64,000 nucleotides of DNA from Bacillus sp. 1NLA3E. Its GTDB lineage: Bacteria; Bacillota; Bacilli; Bacillales; Cytobacillaceae. The translations under genes were made by a program, and so were the position numbers. Location of the stretch: NCBI RefSeq assembly GCF_000242895.2, contig NC_021171.1:1026001-1090000 (forward strand). The letters run 5' to 3'. Shown here one piece after another: positions 34,553 through 44,916 of this stretch (within the stretch, counting starts at the first letter, position 1; every line of letters begins with the position of its first letter). The notes beneath the pieces were generated by a model. It searched no databases. It worked only from the letters and a program-made list of their open reading frames with translations, and was not told the origin of the DNA.

Positions 34553-35299
34553 ATGTTGTATCTTCATGATGTTTGGGTGAACTGGTTCGAAGGGGAAGAA
34601 AACGGTTATAATATCTGTCATTTCCACGAATGGCGCAAAGACGATGCAGTTGAACTGCTCGACCAAGTACCATTGCTAAAAATTGATCCAGTTCTTTTTC
34701 TTTTTATCGAAAACGATTTGTCAGAGCTTCCGCAACAGCTTCTTCATGATGTTTATCAAAAAGCCTATTTACGAAAAAATCATGAACGCATTCAGCTTGA
34801 CCACTGTTTTGTTATTTCAGATGGGTCTGGAATCTTAGCAGTTGATACAATGGGGTATAATATTCCAATTAGGAAAAGCAGAATTATTCCAAGACAAGAA
34901 CAGCTTGCCTATGAAATGCTAGAAAATCAAGATGTAATTAACTATTCATTTGATCAAAAAGAATTTAATAAGGATTTCCACATTCTATCTCCAGAGCCAG
35001 AATTAATGAGGGGATTAACGAGAAAGGAACGTCAGCTAAAGCAATTGTTATTTATGGCATTGGATCATTTATATTCATCGAAAAATGTTGCTGAAATCCG
35101 GTATTGGTTTACAGAGTGGCGCCCTGAGCAATATTCTGAGATCCAAATGCTAACCTTTGAAGAAGCCTGGGTTCAACTATTTGAAGAGACTAAATACGGT
35201 TGGACAAGCAAACATCAAAAGTTTTGTGAAAATATCGTCAAAGGCCAACCATTTTTTGAAAAGTTATGGGAAATGGAGCATGGCCCAAAAGTAAATTGA
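34553..35299 (+). CDS. yjbA: UPF0736 family protein YjbA
   Basis: A 248-residue soluble protein beginning [20 protein letters not shown], the conserved opening of the UPF0736/DUF3603 family that includes B. subtilis YjbA. Position between yjaZ and trpS agrees. GAGAGGGG precedes the ATG. The app oligopeptide-permease genes that follow yjaZ in B. subtilis are absent here. Function is unknown. Confidence 0.85.
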   Translation: MLYLHDVWVNWFEGEENGYNICHFHEWRKDDAVELLDQVPLLKIDPVLFLFIENDLSELPQQLLHDVYQKAYLRKNHERIQLDHCFVISDGSGILAVDTMGYNIPIRKSRIIPRQEQLAYEMLENQDVINYSFDQKEFNKDFHILSPEPELMRGLTRKERQLKQLLFMALDHLYSSKNVAEIRYWFTEWRPEQYSEIQMLTFEEAWVQLFEETKYGWTSKHQKFCENIVKGQPFFEKLWEMEHGPKVN

Positions 35300-35332
35300 G
35301 GAGCTGTTAAAAACAGCTCCTCAATTTTTTTA
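35294..35332. terminator. Bidirectional terminator between yjbA and trpS
   Basis: AATTGAGGAGCTGTT at 35294-35308 pairs perfectly with AACAGCTCCTCAATT at 35312-35326, followed by TTTTTT. The stem includes the yjbA stop codon. Confidence 0.9.
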
Positions 35333-35380
35333 GTTATTGTCCAGCCAAAAGCGCAGACAGTTTCTTGCTTTTTATTGCTA

Positions 35381-36432
<1,052 letters not shown>

Positions 36433-36469
36433 CCATTTCTCCACATTTGACTATTCATTACTAATAATA

Positions 36470-36498
36470 ATTATAACAATTTTTTATTAAAATCAATA
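36470..36498 (-). promoter_or_regulatory. Candidate trpS promoter
   Basis: On the minus strand TATAAT is at 36475-36470 and TATTGA at 36498-36493, 17 bases apart. The -35 is weak. This start would give a leader near 93 bases. Confidence 0.4.
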
Positions 36499-36502
36499 GA
36501 GG

Positions 36503-36539
36503 CTACCAATAAATTTCGGAATACAAAATTTATTGGTAG
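36503..36539. repeat. Isolated 14-bp perfect hairpin between trpS and oppA
   Basis: CTACCAATAAATTT at 36503-36516 and AAATTTATTGGTAG at 36526-36539 are perfectly inverted around a 9-base loop. Neither strand has a T run after it, so it is not an ordinary terminator. Confidence 0.6.
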
Positions 36540-36990
36540 TGAAAAATTAAACGGCAAATAATTTTATTTTGTTGGAATAATAAATATTTCTGTCGAATTT
36601 TGATGACTAATCTTGGTTTTTTTGCATGTTTTGTAGAAATTAGCAAAGTGTTCACTGAAATCGGACTTGCAATCAGAATTCAAACTATTTATAATAAACC
36701 TAACAAATGGGTACATACCAAGCCTGTCACATTTCTGTCAAAACTGTATATATCAAGTATTTTTAATAAAATGAGTTTATAACTAATGTAGTTGTAGAGA
36801 GGGTCTGAGGAAGTATTTTCAGACATCAATAGGGTCTCTTCATAAAAGAGTATAAACTTATTTTTTTATTGTCTCTTTTTTAACTAAAATTGACAGATTA
36901 TTATATAAATATACCTGAGGCGTACAATTGTTTATAGAGGAAAGGACAGTGTGAGGACCGTTTGCCTATAAAAAAAGAGGGGGTCAAAAC
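36540..36990. other. oppA upstream region, no gene seen
   Basis: This 450-base AT-rich stretch has no credible frame with a ribosome site. It holds a small hairpin (GTCTGA 36803-36808 with TCAGAC 36819-36824) and a perfect -35 TTGACA at 36890-36895, without a -10 at good spacing. A long regulated leader for the opp operon is likely. Confidence 0.4.
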
Positions 36991-38628
36991 GTGAAGAAAA
37001 GATTATTAGTCTTTTTTAGTATGTTATTAGTACTCAGCATGTTCCTTGCTGCATGTGGTGGGAAAGATAATGCTGACAGCAAAAAAGATTCTAATGGAAC
37101 TAAATCGGATGTTCCACAAGAATTGCATTTAAACATTTCAACAGAGCCATTCTCCTTAAACCCAGGATTGGCAAACGATTCAACATCAGGCGGTGTTTTA
37201 CACCAAACATTCGAAGGTTTAACTCGCCTTGATGCTAAAGGAAAACCACAACCAGCTATGGCTGAAAAAATCACAACAAGTAAAGATTTAACTACCTATA
37301 CGTTTAAACTACGTGATACAAAATGGTCTAATGGAGACCCTGTTACTGCAGAAGACTTCGTTTATGCCTGGAAATGGGCTTTAGATCCTAAAAACGAATC
37401 TCAATATGCCTATCAGTTGTATTACGTTAAAGGCGCACAAGCTTTTAACGAAGGTACTGGAACTGCTGACGCTGTTGGGGTTAAAGCAATAGATAGCAAA
37501 ACTTTGGAAGTTACACTTGAAAATCCAACTCCTTACTTCTTAGAGTTAACTGCATTTTACACATATTTCCCAGTTAACAGTAAAATTGCAATAGATAATC
37601 CAAACTGGCATGTTGATGCTGGTGATAAATATACATCAAACGGCCCATTCAAAATGGTTGAATGGTCTCACAGTGACAAAATTGTCCTTGAGCCAAATGA
37701 AAACTATTGGGATGCCAAAAATGTTAAGCTTACAAAAGTTGAAATGACGATGATTACTGATGCAAACACTGAGCTTTCAATGTTTGATAACGGCGAGTTG
37801 GATTGGGCAGGAAAACCATTAGGGTATCTTCCAACCGATGTGCTTCCGCAATTAAAAGCAGATAAGAAGTTAAAATCCCAACCAATAGCTGGTACTTACT
37901 GGTACAAATTCAACACAGAAAAAGCTCCTTTTAATAACAAAAACATTCGTAAAGCTTTCGCTTATGCGATTAATCGTAAAGCAATTGTTGAAAATGTTTC
38001 TCTTGGTGGAGAAATCCCAGCAATGGCGGCAGTACCTCCATCCATGTTTAAAGAAAACACAAAAGGGTATTTTAAAGATAACGATGTGAAAAAGGCTAAG
38101 GAGTACTTAGAAAAAGGATTAAAAGAACTTAACCTTAAGAGTGCAGCTGATTTACCTGCAATTTCTCTATCTTACAACACAAATGAAGGACATCAAAAAA
38201 TTGCTCAAGCAATTCAAGATATGTGGAAGCAAAATCTTGGAGTTAATGTCACTCTTGATAACCAAGAGTGGAAGGTTTATATTGACAAACTTCATTCTGG
38301 GGATTATCAAATTGGTCGTATGGGTTGGTTAGGTGACTTCAATGATCCGATTAACTTCCTTGAATTATACAAAGATAAAAACGGTGGTAATAACGATACA
38401 TTCTGGGAAAATGCAGATTTTAAAGAGCTACTTAATAAATCTTCGAAAGAAGCAGATCCTGACAAGCGTTTTCAATTGTTAAAAGATGCTGAAAAAATAT
38501 TTATCGATGATATGCCAGTTGCGCCAATCTACTTCTATACAGATACTTGGGTTCAAAATGACCACCTAAAAGGTGTCGTTATTTCTGGACTTGGTGATAT
38601 CCAATTAAAATGGGCTTATTTCGAATAA
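36991..38628 (+). CDS. oppA: Oligopeptide-binding lipoprotein OppA
   Basis: A 545-residue extracellular solute-binding lipoprotein of family 5. The signal peptide ends in the lipobox LAAC with Cys23 as lipid anchor. The mature part has the WSNGDPVTAEDFVYAW segment typical of OppA. GTG 36991 follows AGAGGGGG. Length equals that of B. subtilis OppA. It delivers peptides to OppBCDF, serving nutrition and, in bacilli, uptake of signalling peptides for competence and sporulation. A stem-loop separates it from oppB. Confidence 0.93.
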   Translation: MKKRLLVFFSMLLVLSMFLAACGGKDNADSKKDSNGTKSDVPQELHLNISTEPFSLNPGLANDSTSGGVLHQTFEGLTRLDAKGKPQPAMAEKITTSKDLTTYTFKLRDTKWSNGDPVTAEDFVYAWKWALDPKNESQYAYQLYYVKGAQAFNEGTGTADAVGVKAIDSKTLEVTLENPTPYFLELTAFYTYFPVNSKIAIDNPNWHVDAGDKYTSNGPFKMVEWSHSDKIVLEPNENYWDAKNVKLTKVEMTMITDANTELSMFDNGELDWAGKPLGYLPTDVLPQLKADKKLKSQPIAGTYWYKFNTEKAPFNNKNIRKAFAYAINRKAIVENVSLGGEIPAMAAVPPSMFKENTKGYFKDNDVKKAKEYLEKGLKELNLKSAADLPAISLSYNTNEGHQKIAQAIQDMWKQNLGVNVTLDNQEWKVYIDKLHSGDYQIGRMGWLGDFNDPINFLELYKDKNGGNNDTFWENADFKELLNKSSKEADPDKRFQLLKDAEKIFIDDMPVAPIYFYTDTWVQNDHLKGVVISGLGDIQLKWAYFE

Positions 38629-38658
38629 ACAAATAGCCAAAAATCAAAGAGTTAAAAC

Positions 38659-38687
38659 AAGGTATATGGGTTTTTCCCATATACCTT
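38659..38687 (+). terminator. oppA-oppB intercistronic stem-loop
   Basis: AAGGTATATGGG and CCCATATACCTT form a perfect 12-bp stem with loop TTTTT. No T run follows. It probably stabilises the oppA message or reduces read-through, giving more binding protein than permease. Confidence 0.65.
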
Positions 38688-38732
38688 CGTTTTCTGATTA
38701 CAGATATATAGAAAATAATGGAGGTGTATCTA

Positions 38733-39668
38733 GTGGCAAAATATATATCAAAACGATTGTTGTATATGATTATTTCCTTATACCTCATTATTACAGCAAC
38801 GTTTTTCTTTATGAGAATAGCACCAGGTAATCCTTTTACATCAGAAAAACAATTGCCTCCTGAAATTGAAGCAAGCCTTAATGCTCATTATGGCCTTGAT
38901 AAGCCATGGTATGTTCAATACGGAGATTATTTAGTCAAAATTGCTCATTGGGATTTGGGGCCTTCCTTTAAATACAAGGCACGAACAGTAAATGATTTGA
39001 TAAATGACGGTTTTCCAGTTTCATTAACACTTGGGGCAGAAGCAATTTTCATTGCGCTTGCATTTGGTGTTTTACTTGGAGTTATCGCAGCGCTAAAACA
39101 TAATAAGTGGCAGGACTATGCGGCAATGATTGTGGCTGTAATGGGGATTTCTGTGCCATCATTTATCATGGCAACCATTTTACAATATTTCTTAGCAATT
39201 AAATTAGGTCTTTTTCCAGTCGCTCGATGGGAGACCTTTATGCATTCTATTCTTCCTGCGTTGGCATTAGCATCAACACCAATGGCCTTTATCGCCCGTT
39301 TAACACGGTCTAGCATGTTAGAGGTATTGAGCAATGATTATATAAAAACAGCAAAAGCAAAAGGATTGAGCCAAGGTGTAATAACAATTAAGCATACCAT
39401 CCGTAATGCTCTTTTACCGGTAGTATCTTATATGGGTCCGTTATCAGCAGGAATTATCACAGGAAGTTTTGTAATTGAAAAAATATTTGGGATTCCCGGG
39501 TTAGGCTCTCACTTTGTTTTAAGCATTGCTAACCGTGATTATACCGTTATCATGGGAGTCACAGTTTTCTATAGCATTTTATTACTAATGTCTATTCTTC
39601 TTGTCGACATTGCCTATGGATTCATAGATCCGCGGATTAAATTGACTGGCGGGAAGAAAGGAGAATAA
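38733..39668 (+). CDS. oppB: Oligopeptide permease membrane protein OppB
   Basis: A 311-residue permease with six predicted membrane segments. The EAA loop ([20 protein letters not shown]) near residue 205 contacts the ATPases. GTG 38733 lies six bases after GGAGGTG; the ATG at 38718 overlaps that site. Length equals B. subtilis OppB. oppC starts 2 bases after the stop. Confidence 0.93.
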   Translation: MAKYISKRLLYMIISLYLIITATFFFMRIAPGNPFTSEKQLPPEIEASLNAHYGLDKPWYVQYGDYLVKIAHWDLGPSFKYKARTVNDLINDGFPVSLTLGAEAIFIALAFGVLLGVIAALKHNKWQDYAAMIVAVMGISVPSFIMATILQYFLAIKLGLFPVARWETFMHSILPALALASTPMAFIARLTRSSMLEVLSNDYIKTAKAKGLSQGVITIKHTIRNALLPVVSYMGPLSAGIITGSFVIEKIFGIPGLGSHFVLSIANRDYTVIMGVTVFYSILLLMSILLVDIAYGFIDPRIKLTGGKKGE

Positions 39669-39670
39669 CG

Positions 39671-40588
39671 ATGCAACAACTATCAAAAGATAAATTTCAA
39701 TTAGTGGGCAGTAGAATATCTGATGCAGAGAAAATCTCAAAACCAAGCCTTTCCTTTTGGAAAGATGTTTTTATTCGTTTTCGAAAAAACAAGTTGGCTT
39801 TGTTTGGAGTTGTGTTACTAATCATACTCCTATTCATGGCTGCTTTTGGACCATATATGACTGGATTTGACTACAGAACCACTGATTTAATGAATACCAA
39901 CAAAGCCCCATCAGCAGCGCATTGGTTTGGAACTGATGATCTTGGACGAGATATGTTCACCCGAACGTGGGAAGGGGCACGGATTTCCCTATTTATTGGT
40001 ATCGCAGCAGCGTTAGTAGATTTCACAATTGGCGTTTTTTGGGGGGGCTTCTCTGGGTATAAAGGCGGTCGTGTTGACGAATTTATGATGCGAACAGCGG
40101 ATATTCTTTATGGAGTACCTTATTTACTTCTTGTCATATTATTAATGGTAGTTCTTGGTCAATCCTTATCGACAATGATACTAGCAATGACCATTACAGG
40201 ATGGATTAACATGGCACGGATTGTTAGGGGGCAAGTCCTGTCTTTAAAAAGTCAGGAATATGTTCTTGCAGCACGAACACTTGGTGCAGGGTTACCACGT
40301 ATTATGCGCCGACACTTAATTCCTAATACAATGGGTCCAATCTTGGTTACGATGACATTATCTATTCCTTCGGCAATTTTTACAGAGTCTTTCTTAAGTT
40401 ATTTAGGTTTAGGTTTAACTCCACCGTTAGCGAGTTGGGGAACTATGGCTTCAGATGGATTACCCGCAATTAAATACTACCCATGGCGCTTATTCTTCCC
40501 AGCGACATTTATCTGCTTAACAATCTTTGCTTTTAACGTTATTGGGGACGGATTACGTGATGCGCTTGATCCAAGATTACGGAAATAA
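39671..40588 (+). CDS. oppC: Oligopeptide permease membrane protein OppC
   Basis: A 305-residue permease. It has a cytoplasmic N-terminus of about 40 residues, then six membrane segments. HWFGTDDLGRDMF near residue 86 is the conserved external motif of the OppC/DppC group, and QEYVLAARTLGAGLPRIMRR near 195 is the EAA loop. It forms a heterodimer with OppB. Confidence 0.93.
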   Translation: MQQLSKDKFQLVGSRISDAEKISKPSLSFWKDVFIRFRKNKLALFGVVLLIILLFMAAFGPYMTGFDYRTTDLMNTNKAPSAAHWFGTDDLGRDMFTRTWEGARISLFIGIAAALVDFTIGVFWGGFSGYKGGRVDEFMMRTADILYGVPYLLLVILLMVVLGQSLSTMILAMTITGWINMARIVRGQVLSLKSQEYVLAARTLGAGLPRIMRRHLIPNTMGPILVTMTLSIPSAIFTESFLSYLGLGLTPPLASWGTMASDGLPAIKYYPWRLFFPATFICLTIFAFNVIGDGLRDALDPRLRK

Positions 40589-40599
40589 GGAGTGAGAAT

Positions 40600-41667
40600 A
40601 TGGAAAAAATATTGGAAGTAAAAAATCTAGAGGTCTCATTCCAAACATATGGAGGAGAAGTGAAAGCTGTTCGCGGTGTTAGCTTTGACCTTATTAAAGG
40701 CGAAACACTTGCAATTGTTGGGGAATCAGGGTCAGGAAAGTCAGTTATGACGCAAACCATCATGAAGTTGATTCCGATGCCGCCTGGTAAAATTAAAGGT
40801 GGGCAAATTCTATTTAATGGTGACGACATTGTACCTAAAACAGATAAACAAATGGAAAAAATACGCGGTAAGGAAATCAGTATGATATTCCAAGACCCGA
40901 TGACATCTTTAAATCCGACGATGAAGGTAGGACGTCAGATTATGGAGGTCCTATTAAAACATCAGAATATGTCAACCGCTGCTGCAAAGCAACGTGCAGT
41001 TGAGTTACTTCATTTAGTAGGAATCCCCATGGCTGAAAGACGGGTAAATCAATACCCACATGAATTCTCGGGTGGAATGAGACAACGGGCGATGATCGCG
41101 ATTGCACTTGCCGCTAGTCCGAAGCTGTTAATTGCTGATGAACCAACAACTGCACTAGATGTTACGATTCAAGCTCAAATATTAGAGTTAATGAAAGATT
41201 TACAAAATAAAATGGAGACATCTATTATCTTCATTACTCATGACCTCGGAGTTGTCGCAAACGTGGCAGATCGGGTTGCGGTCATGTATGCAGGAAAAAT
41301 AGTCGAATTGGGCACGGTAGATGAAATTTTCTACGATCCTCGCCATCCGTACACATGGGGCTTATTAGCATCTATGCCTAGCCTTGATAATCATGAGAAA
41401 ACAGAGCTTGCGGCGATACCAGGAACACCTCCGGATTTAACAAATCCACCAATAGGAGATGCTTTTGCAGCTAGAAATCCTTATGCACTCGCAATAGATT
41501 TTGAAGAAGAACCACCGTTGTATCAAATTTCTGAAACACATTTCGCTAGTACATGGCTTCTTCATCCAGATGCGCCAAAGGTTGAACCACCAGAAACGGT
41601 GAAAAAACGGATTCGCCAGATGGCCTCCAATTTTGATAAACCGATTTTGGTAGGGGAGGTAAAATAA
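40600..41667 (+). CDS. oppD: Oligopeptide permease ATPase OppD
   Basis: A 355-residue ABC ATPase. Walker A is GESGSGKS near residue 39, signature SGGMRQR near 156, Walker B LLIADEP near 176. The C-terminal oligopeptide extension ([20 protein letters not shown]) is present, but the Cys residues that bind a 4Fe-4S cluster in many OppD/DppD proteins appear to be replaced ([10 protein letters not shown], no Cys). AAGGAGTG precedes the ATG. It pairs with OppF to energise import. Confidence 0.93.
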   Translation: MEKILEVKNLEVSFQTYGGEVKAVRGVSFDLIKGETLAIVGESGSGKSVMTQTIMKLIPMPPGKIKGGQILFNGDDIVPKTDKQMEKIRGKEISMIFQDPMTSLNPTMKVGRQIMEVLLKHQNMSTAAAKQRAVELLHLVGIPMAERRVNQYPHEFSGGMRQRAMIAIALAASPKLLIADEPTTALDVTIQAQILELMKDLQNKMETSIIFITHDLGVVANVADRVAVMYAGKIVELGTVDEIFYDPRHPYTWGLLASMPSLDNHEKTELAAIPGTPPDLTNPPIGDAFAARNPYALAIDFEEEPPLYQISETHFASTWLLHPDAPKVEPPETVKKRIRQMASNFDKPILVGEVK

Positions 41668-41668
41668 T

Positions 41669-42604
41669 ATGGCAGAAAAACTAGTAGAGATTAAAAATTT
41701 AAAGCAATATTTCAATATAGGTAAACCAGATCTTGTCAAAGCAGTTGACGATGTTTCTTTTGATATATACAAAGGCGAAACTTTGGGGTTAGTTGGGGAA
41801 TCAGGTTGTGGTAAATCGACAACAGGACGTTCCATTATCCGCCTTTATGATGCAACTGGTGGACAAGTCTTATTTGATGGAAAAGACGTTCATGGTAAGA
41901 AGAATCATAAAGAATTGAAGCTTTTTAATCGGAAAATGCAAATGATTTTCCAGGACCCATATGCATCACTAAATCCACGGATGACTGTTTCTGATATCAT
42001 CGCTGAGGGGATAGACATCCATGGCTTAGCGGATAACAAACAGAAACGGATGGAAAGGGTGTATGAACTATTAGAAACAGTTGGATTAAATAAAGAACAC
42101 GCAAATCGCTATCCACATGAGTTCTCTGGTGGACAAAGACAACGGATCGGCATCGCTAGAGCGTTGGCTGTTGAACCAGAATTCATTATTGCTGATGAAC
42201 CGATCTCCGCTCTAGACGTGTCGATCCAGGCACAAGTTGTAAATCTTATGAAAAAACTTCAACGTGAAAAAGGGTTGACCTATTTATTCATTGCTCATGA
42301 CTTGTCGATGGTAAAATACATTAGTGACCGAATTGGTGTCATGTATTATGGGAAATTAGTAGAATTAGCTACCGCGGAAGAACTTTATAAAAATCCGCTT
42401 CATCCTTATACGTTATCGTTATTATCTGCGATTCCGCTACCAGATCCAGAGACGGAGCGTACACGGCGTCGACATTCATATGATCCTAGTACTCACCATT
42501 ATGGAGATAACGAAAAGGTGGAAATGCGGGAAGTCCACTCAGGCCACTTTGTATACTGCTCTGAGAAGGAATTTGTAGATTTCAAAGCGAATTATAAGCA
42601 ATAA
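41669..42604 (+). CDS. oppF: Oligopeptide permease ATPase OppF
   Basis: A 311-residue ABC ATPase. Walker A is [12 protein letters not shown] near residue 43, signature [15 protein letters not shown] near 152, Walker B FIIADEP near 172. It starts one base after the oppD stop and ends the operon at a strong terminator. Length is a few residues above the B. subtilis protein. Confidence 0.93.
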   Translation: MAEKLVEIKNLKQYFNIGKPDLVKAVDDVSFDIYKGETLGLVGESGCGKSTTGRSIIRLYDATGGQVLFDGKDVHGKKNHKELKLFNRKMQMIFQDPYASLNPRMTVSDIIAEGIDIHGLADNKQKRMERVYELLETVGLNKEHANRYPHEFSGGQRQRIGIARALAVEPEFIIADEPISALDVSIQAQVVNLMKKLQREKGLTYLFIAHDLSMVKYISDRIGVMYYGKLVELATAEELYKNPLHPYTLSLLSAIPLPDPETERTRRRHSYDPSTHHYGDNEKVEMREVHSGHFVYCSEKEFVDFKANYKQ

Positions 42605-42637
42605 GAAAAACGATCTCAATTATTGAGATCGTTTTTC
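42605..42637 (+). terminator. Terminator of the opp operon
   Basis: AAAAACGATCTCAAT pairs with ATTGAGATCGTTTTT around a one-base centre directly after the oppF stop. Confidence 0.9.
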
Positions 42638-42712
42638 TTTAGATAATATCATGTAATTATGTCCATAAAAAAGTGTCTAGCTCGAGCCAATAAGTGGTTG
42701 CTTGCGCTTTTC

Positions 42713-42895
42713 TTATTTACCTCCACCAACTTGTTTCCAACCAATTTGAACTTTGTTAGATTGATCAACAAACTGGGATTTTTGCTTCTTGCTGAACAAT
42801 TTAATTCCAATACCATTGGTAACGACACCCATCACTGCAGTTATGCCGATAACCAGGATCGCAACAATTGTGAAATCAATTATGTAAGCTACCAT
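42713..42895 (-). CDS. Small single-pass membrane protein, unknown
   Basis: A 60-residue protein: one hydrophobic segment at about residues 4-30 (YIIDFTIVAILVIGITAVMGVV), then a basic, glutamine-rich tail. GGGGG lies upstream of the ATG at 42895. I do not recognise a family. It runs against opp and spx, alone in its interval. Translation signals support a real gene; function unknown. Confidence 0.55.
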   Translation of the reverse strand: MVAYIIDFTIVAILVIGITAVMGVVTNGIGIKLFSKKQKSQFVDQSNKVQIGWKQVGGGK

Positions 42896-42922
42896 GATAA
42901 ACCCCCATTTTTATTCCCCTAA

Positions 42923-43430
42923 TTAGGATGCGTAGTTTTATTAGTCTTTACTATTATTGTAAAAGAAGCTGGATTATAAAGATAGCAGGAAATACTTAAT
43001 AATTTAATTTTATTTTTTATGTAGTCTTATTTTCAATGCGAAATTGTAATTGAGAATCAAAACGTAAATTTCCCACTTGTTAGTGAGCATTGGGTAAAAA
43101 AACACGAAAATGAATACAATAATAATCAGATGAATCATTTATATGTTTAATGATATGTCTATGAGGAAAATCGCATTTGATAAAAAATATCAAAAATAAT
43201 TCAAAAAAAATGAAACCTTTTCGTATTATATACGTTAACTATAATAGAAGGCTCTATTTATATTCTATAATAAATGATTTTTGAAAAAGGGGTATTCAAT
43301 TTGACTTGATTGGTGTATAATTTCATTATAAATTTCTTATTTAAAGTAATTTTTATCTGGGATTTTCTATAAAGTAATTTTAACATACAATTAACAAGAT
43401 ATGTCAAATATAAAGGGAGTGTGAATTTGT
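42923..43430. other. Long upstream region of spx
   Basis: About 500 AT-rich bases without a gene. Near 43316-43330 lies the inverted repeat TATAAT-TTC-ATTATA; its left arm is also a perfect -10 element. B. subtilis spx has several promoters controlled by PerR and YodB, and this repeat is a candidate operator, though its spacing differs from the standard PerR box (one-base centre). Confidence 0.4.
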
Positions 43431-43826
43431 ATGGTAACATTATACACTTCACCAAGTTGTACATCATGTAGAAAAGCAAAATCATGGCTAGAAGAACATG
43501 AAATCCCTTATCGGGAAAGAAATATTTTTTCTGAACCTTTGTCAATTGATGAGATAAAAGAGATTTTAAGAATGACTGAAGATGGAACAGATGAAATCAT
43601 CTCAACCAGATCTAAAACATTTCAAAAGTTAAATGTAAATGTTGAAAATATGCCACTTCAGGATTTATTTGAATTGATTAAACATAATCCAGGTCTACTT
43701 CGTCGACCAATCATCATTGACGAAAAACGTCTTCAAGTTGGTTATAATGAAGATGAAATCCGTCGATTCCTTCCAAGAAAGGTTCGCACCTTTCAATTGC
43801 GCGAAGCTCAACGTCTTGTAAATTAA
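43431..43826 (+). CDS. spx: Global stress regulator Spx
   Basis: A 131-residue ArsC-like protein that binds the RNA polymerase alpha subunit and activates thiol-stress genes. The redox switch C10-x-x-C13 (SCTSC) is intact. The RRPIIID segment near 91 is typical. GGGAGTG precedes the ATG. Spx is normally degraded by ClpXP with adaptor SpxH (YjbH), whose gene is at 50786-51667 in this window; mecA follows it directly, as in B. subtilis. Confidence 0.95.
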   Translation: MVTLYTSPSCTSCRKAKSWLEEHEIPYRERNIFSEPLSIDEIKEILRMTEDGTDEIISTRSKTFQKLNVNVENMPLQDLFELIKHNPGLLRRPIIIDEKRLQVGYNEDEIRRFLPRKVRTFQLREAQRLVN

Positions 43827-43830
43827 ATCG

Positions 43831-43858
43831 AAAAGGCTGACACTGTCAGCCTTTTTTT
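43831..43858 (+). terminator. Terminator of spx
   Basis: AAAAGGCTGAC at 43831-43841 and GTCAGCCTTTT at 43845-43855 with a 3-base loop, then more T. The next 280 bases up to mecA hold no gene that I can support. Confidence 0.88.
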
Positions 43859-44146
43859 GTTCAACAAAACTATTAGGATTTCAAAATTGTGATTGCCTTG
43901 TTTTTTTGTTAATATATAAACAATATATATATGATGCTATAGGCTAATAATGGTTTTTTGAAAAACTATAGTTTTTATTTCCCTAATCTTAATTTTTATC
44001 ATAAAATATAAGTACAAGGTGAAAAATTAATTCATATGTAAACGATTTGTTATCAGCCTTTTTTAAAAAGGCAAGGAAGGGTGCATAATCGTTATATGGG
44101 GGTATTCATTCCCTTCATTCCTTTAACAGAAGGGAGAGACGTAATG

Positions 44147-44815
44147 ATGGAAATAGAGCGAATTAATGAGAATACCGTAAAATTTTATATTTCTTATGTT
44201 GATATAGAGGAAAGAGGCTTTGACCGTGAAGAAATTTGGTATAATCGCGAGCGGAGCGAAGAACTCTTTTGGGAAATGATGGATGAAGTTCATCAAGAAG
44301 AGGAGTTTAGTGTAGAGGGTCCTTTATGGATTCAGGTACAGGCATTAGATAAGGGTTTGGAAGTGTTGGTGACTAGAGCTCATCTTTCTAAAGACGGGCA
44401 AAAGCTGGAAGTACCTGTAGGCGAAAAGCTAAAAGACATTCCGGTTGACGATCGAATCGAGGAGTTGCTTGACCAACATTTTAATCCAAAAAGTGATGCA
44501 GATGAGGAAGATGAATCATTCGAAGGGGATTTGGAGTTCTTACTCACTTTTGCTGATTTTGAGGATGTCATCTCGCTTTCTAAAAGTCCTGGAATTGATG
44601 ACTTACCTACAAAGCTCTATTCTTTTGAAAATAAATATTACTTATTTGTTGAATTTCCTGAAGATCAATTTGAAGAAGAAGATATTGATGACAAGTTAAG
44701 TATCCTCCTTGAATTTGCCAATGAATCCGCTTTGACCATCCATCGGGTTGAGGAATACGGTCGACTTATTATTGGTGAAAATGTTTTTCAAGTATTAAGA
44801 GAACACTTCTCTTAA
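44147..44815 (+). CDS. mecA: ClpC adaptor protein MecA
   Basis: A 222-residue adaptor that delivers ComK and other clients to ClpCP. The N-terminal MEIERINENTVKFYISYVDI is nearly the B. subtilis sequence. An acidic linker (ADEEDESFEGDLE) near residue 120 separates the substrate-binding N-domain from the ClpC-binding C-domain. ATG 44147 is chosen by comparison and by AGGGAGAG upstream; ATG 44144 is also possible. The earlier in-frame ATG has no good site. Confidence 0.93.
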   Translation: MEIERINENTVKFYISYVDIEERGFDREEIWYNRERSEELFWEMMDEVHQEEEFSVEGPLWIQVQALDKGLEVLVTRAHLSKDGQKLEVPVGEKLKDIPVDDRIEELLDQHFNPKSDADEEDESFEGDLEFLLTFADFEDVISLSKSPGIDDLPTKLYSFENKYYLFVEFPEDQFEEEDIDDKLSILLEFANESALTIHRVEEYGRLIIGENVFQVLREHFS

Positions 44816-44822
44816 ATAACCT

Positions 44823-44855
44823 GCCGATTTCAGTATTGGAATCGGTTTTTTTTTT
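44823..44855 (+). terminator. Terminator of mecA
   Basis: CCGATT and AATCGG arms around an approximately 10-base loop are followed by nine T residues, a few bases after the mecA stop. Confidence 0.8.
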
Positions 44856-44916
44856 ATAATAAGAAAGAGTTTGGTTTTAACTAAAGGGAGTATGGGAAAT
44901 CTGGTAGGTGATACAA

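Noticed and set aside
36600-36782. 60-residue plus-strand frame upstream of oppA
   Set aside because: No ribosome site and no family pattern; more likely part of the opp upstream region.
36803-36824. CodY site or terminator upstream of oppA
   Set aside because: The CodY match has about five mismatches in 15, and the hairpin has no T run; left as a note only.
42659-42922. 87-residue plus-strand frame
   Set aside because: Antisense to the 60-residue membrane gene at 42713-42895, which has the better ribosome site and a coherent membrane segment.
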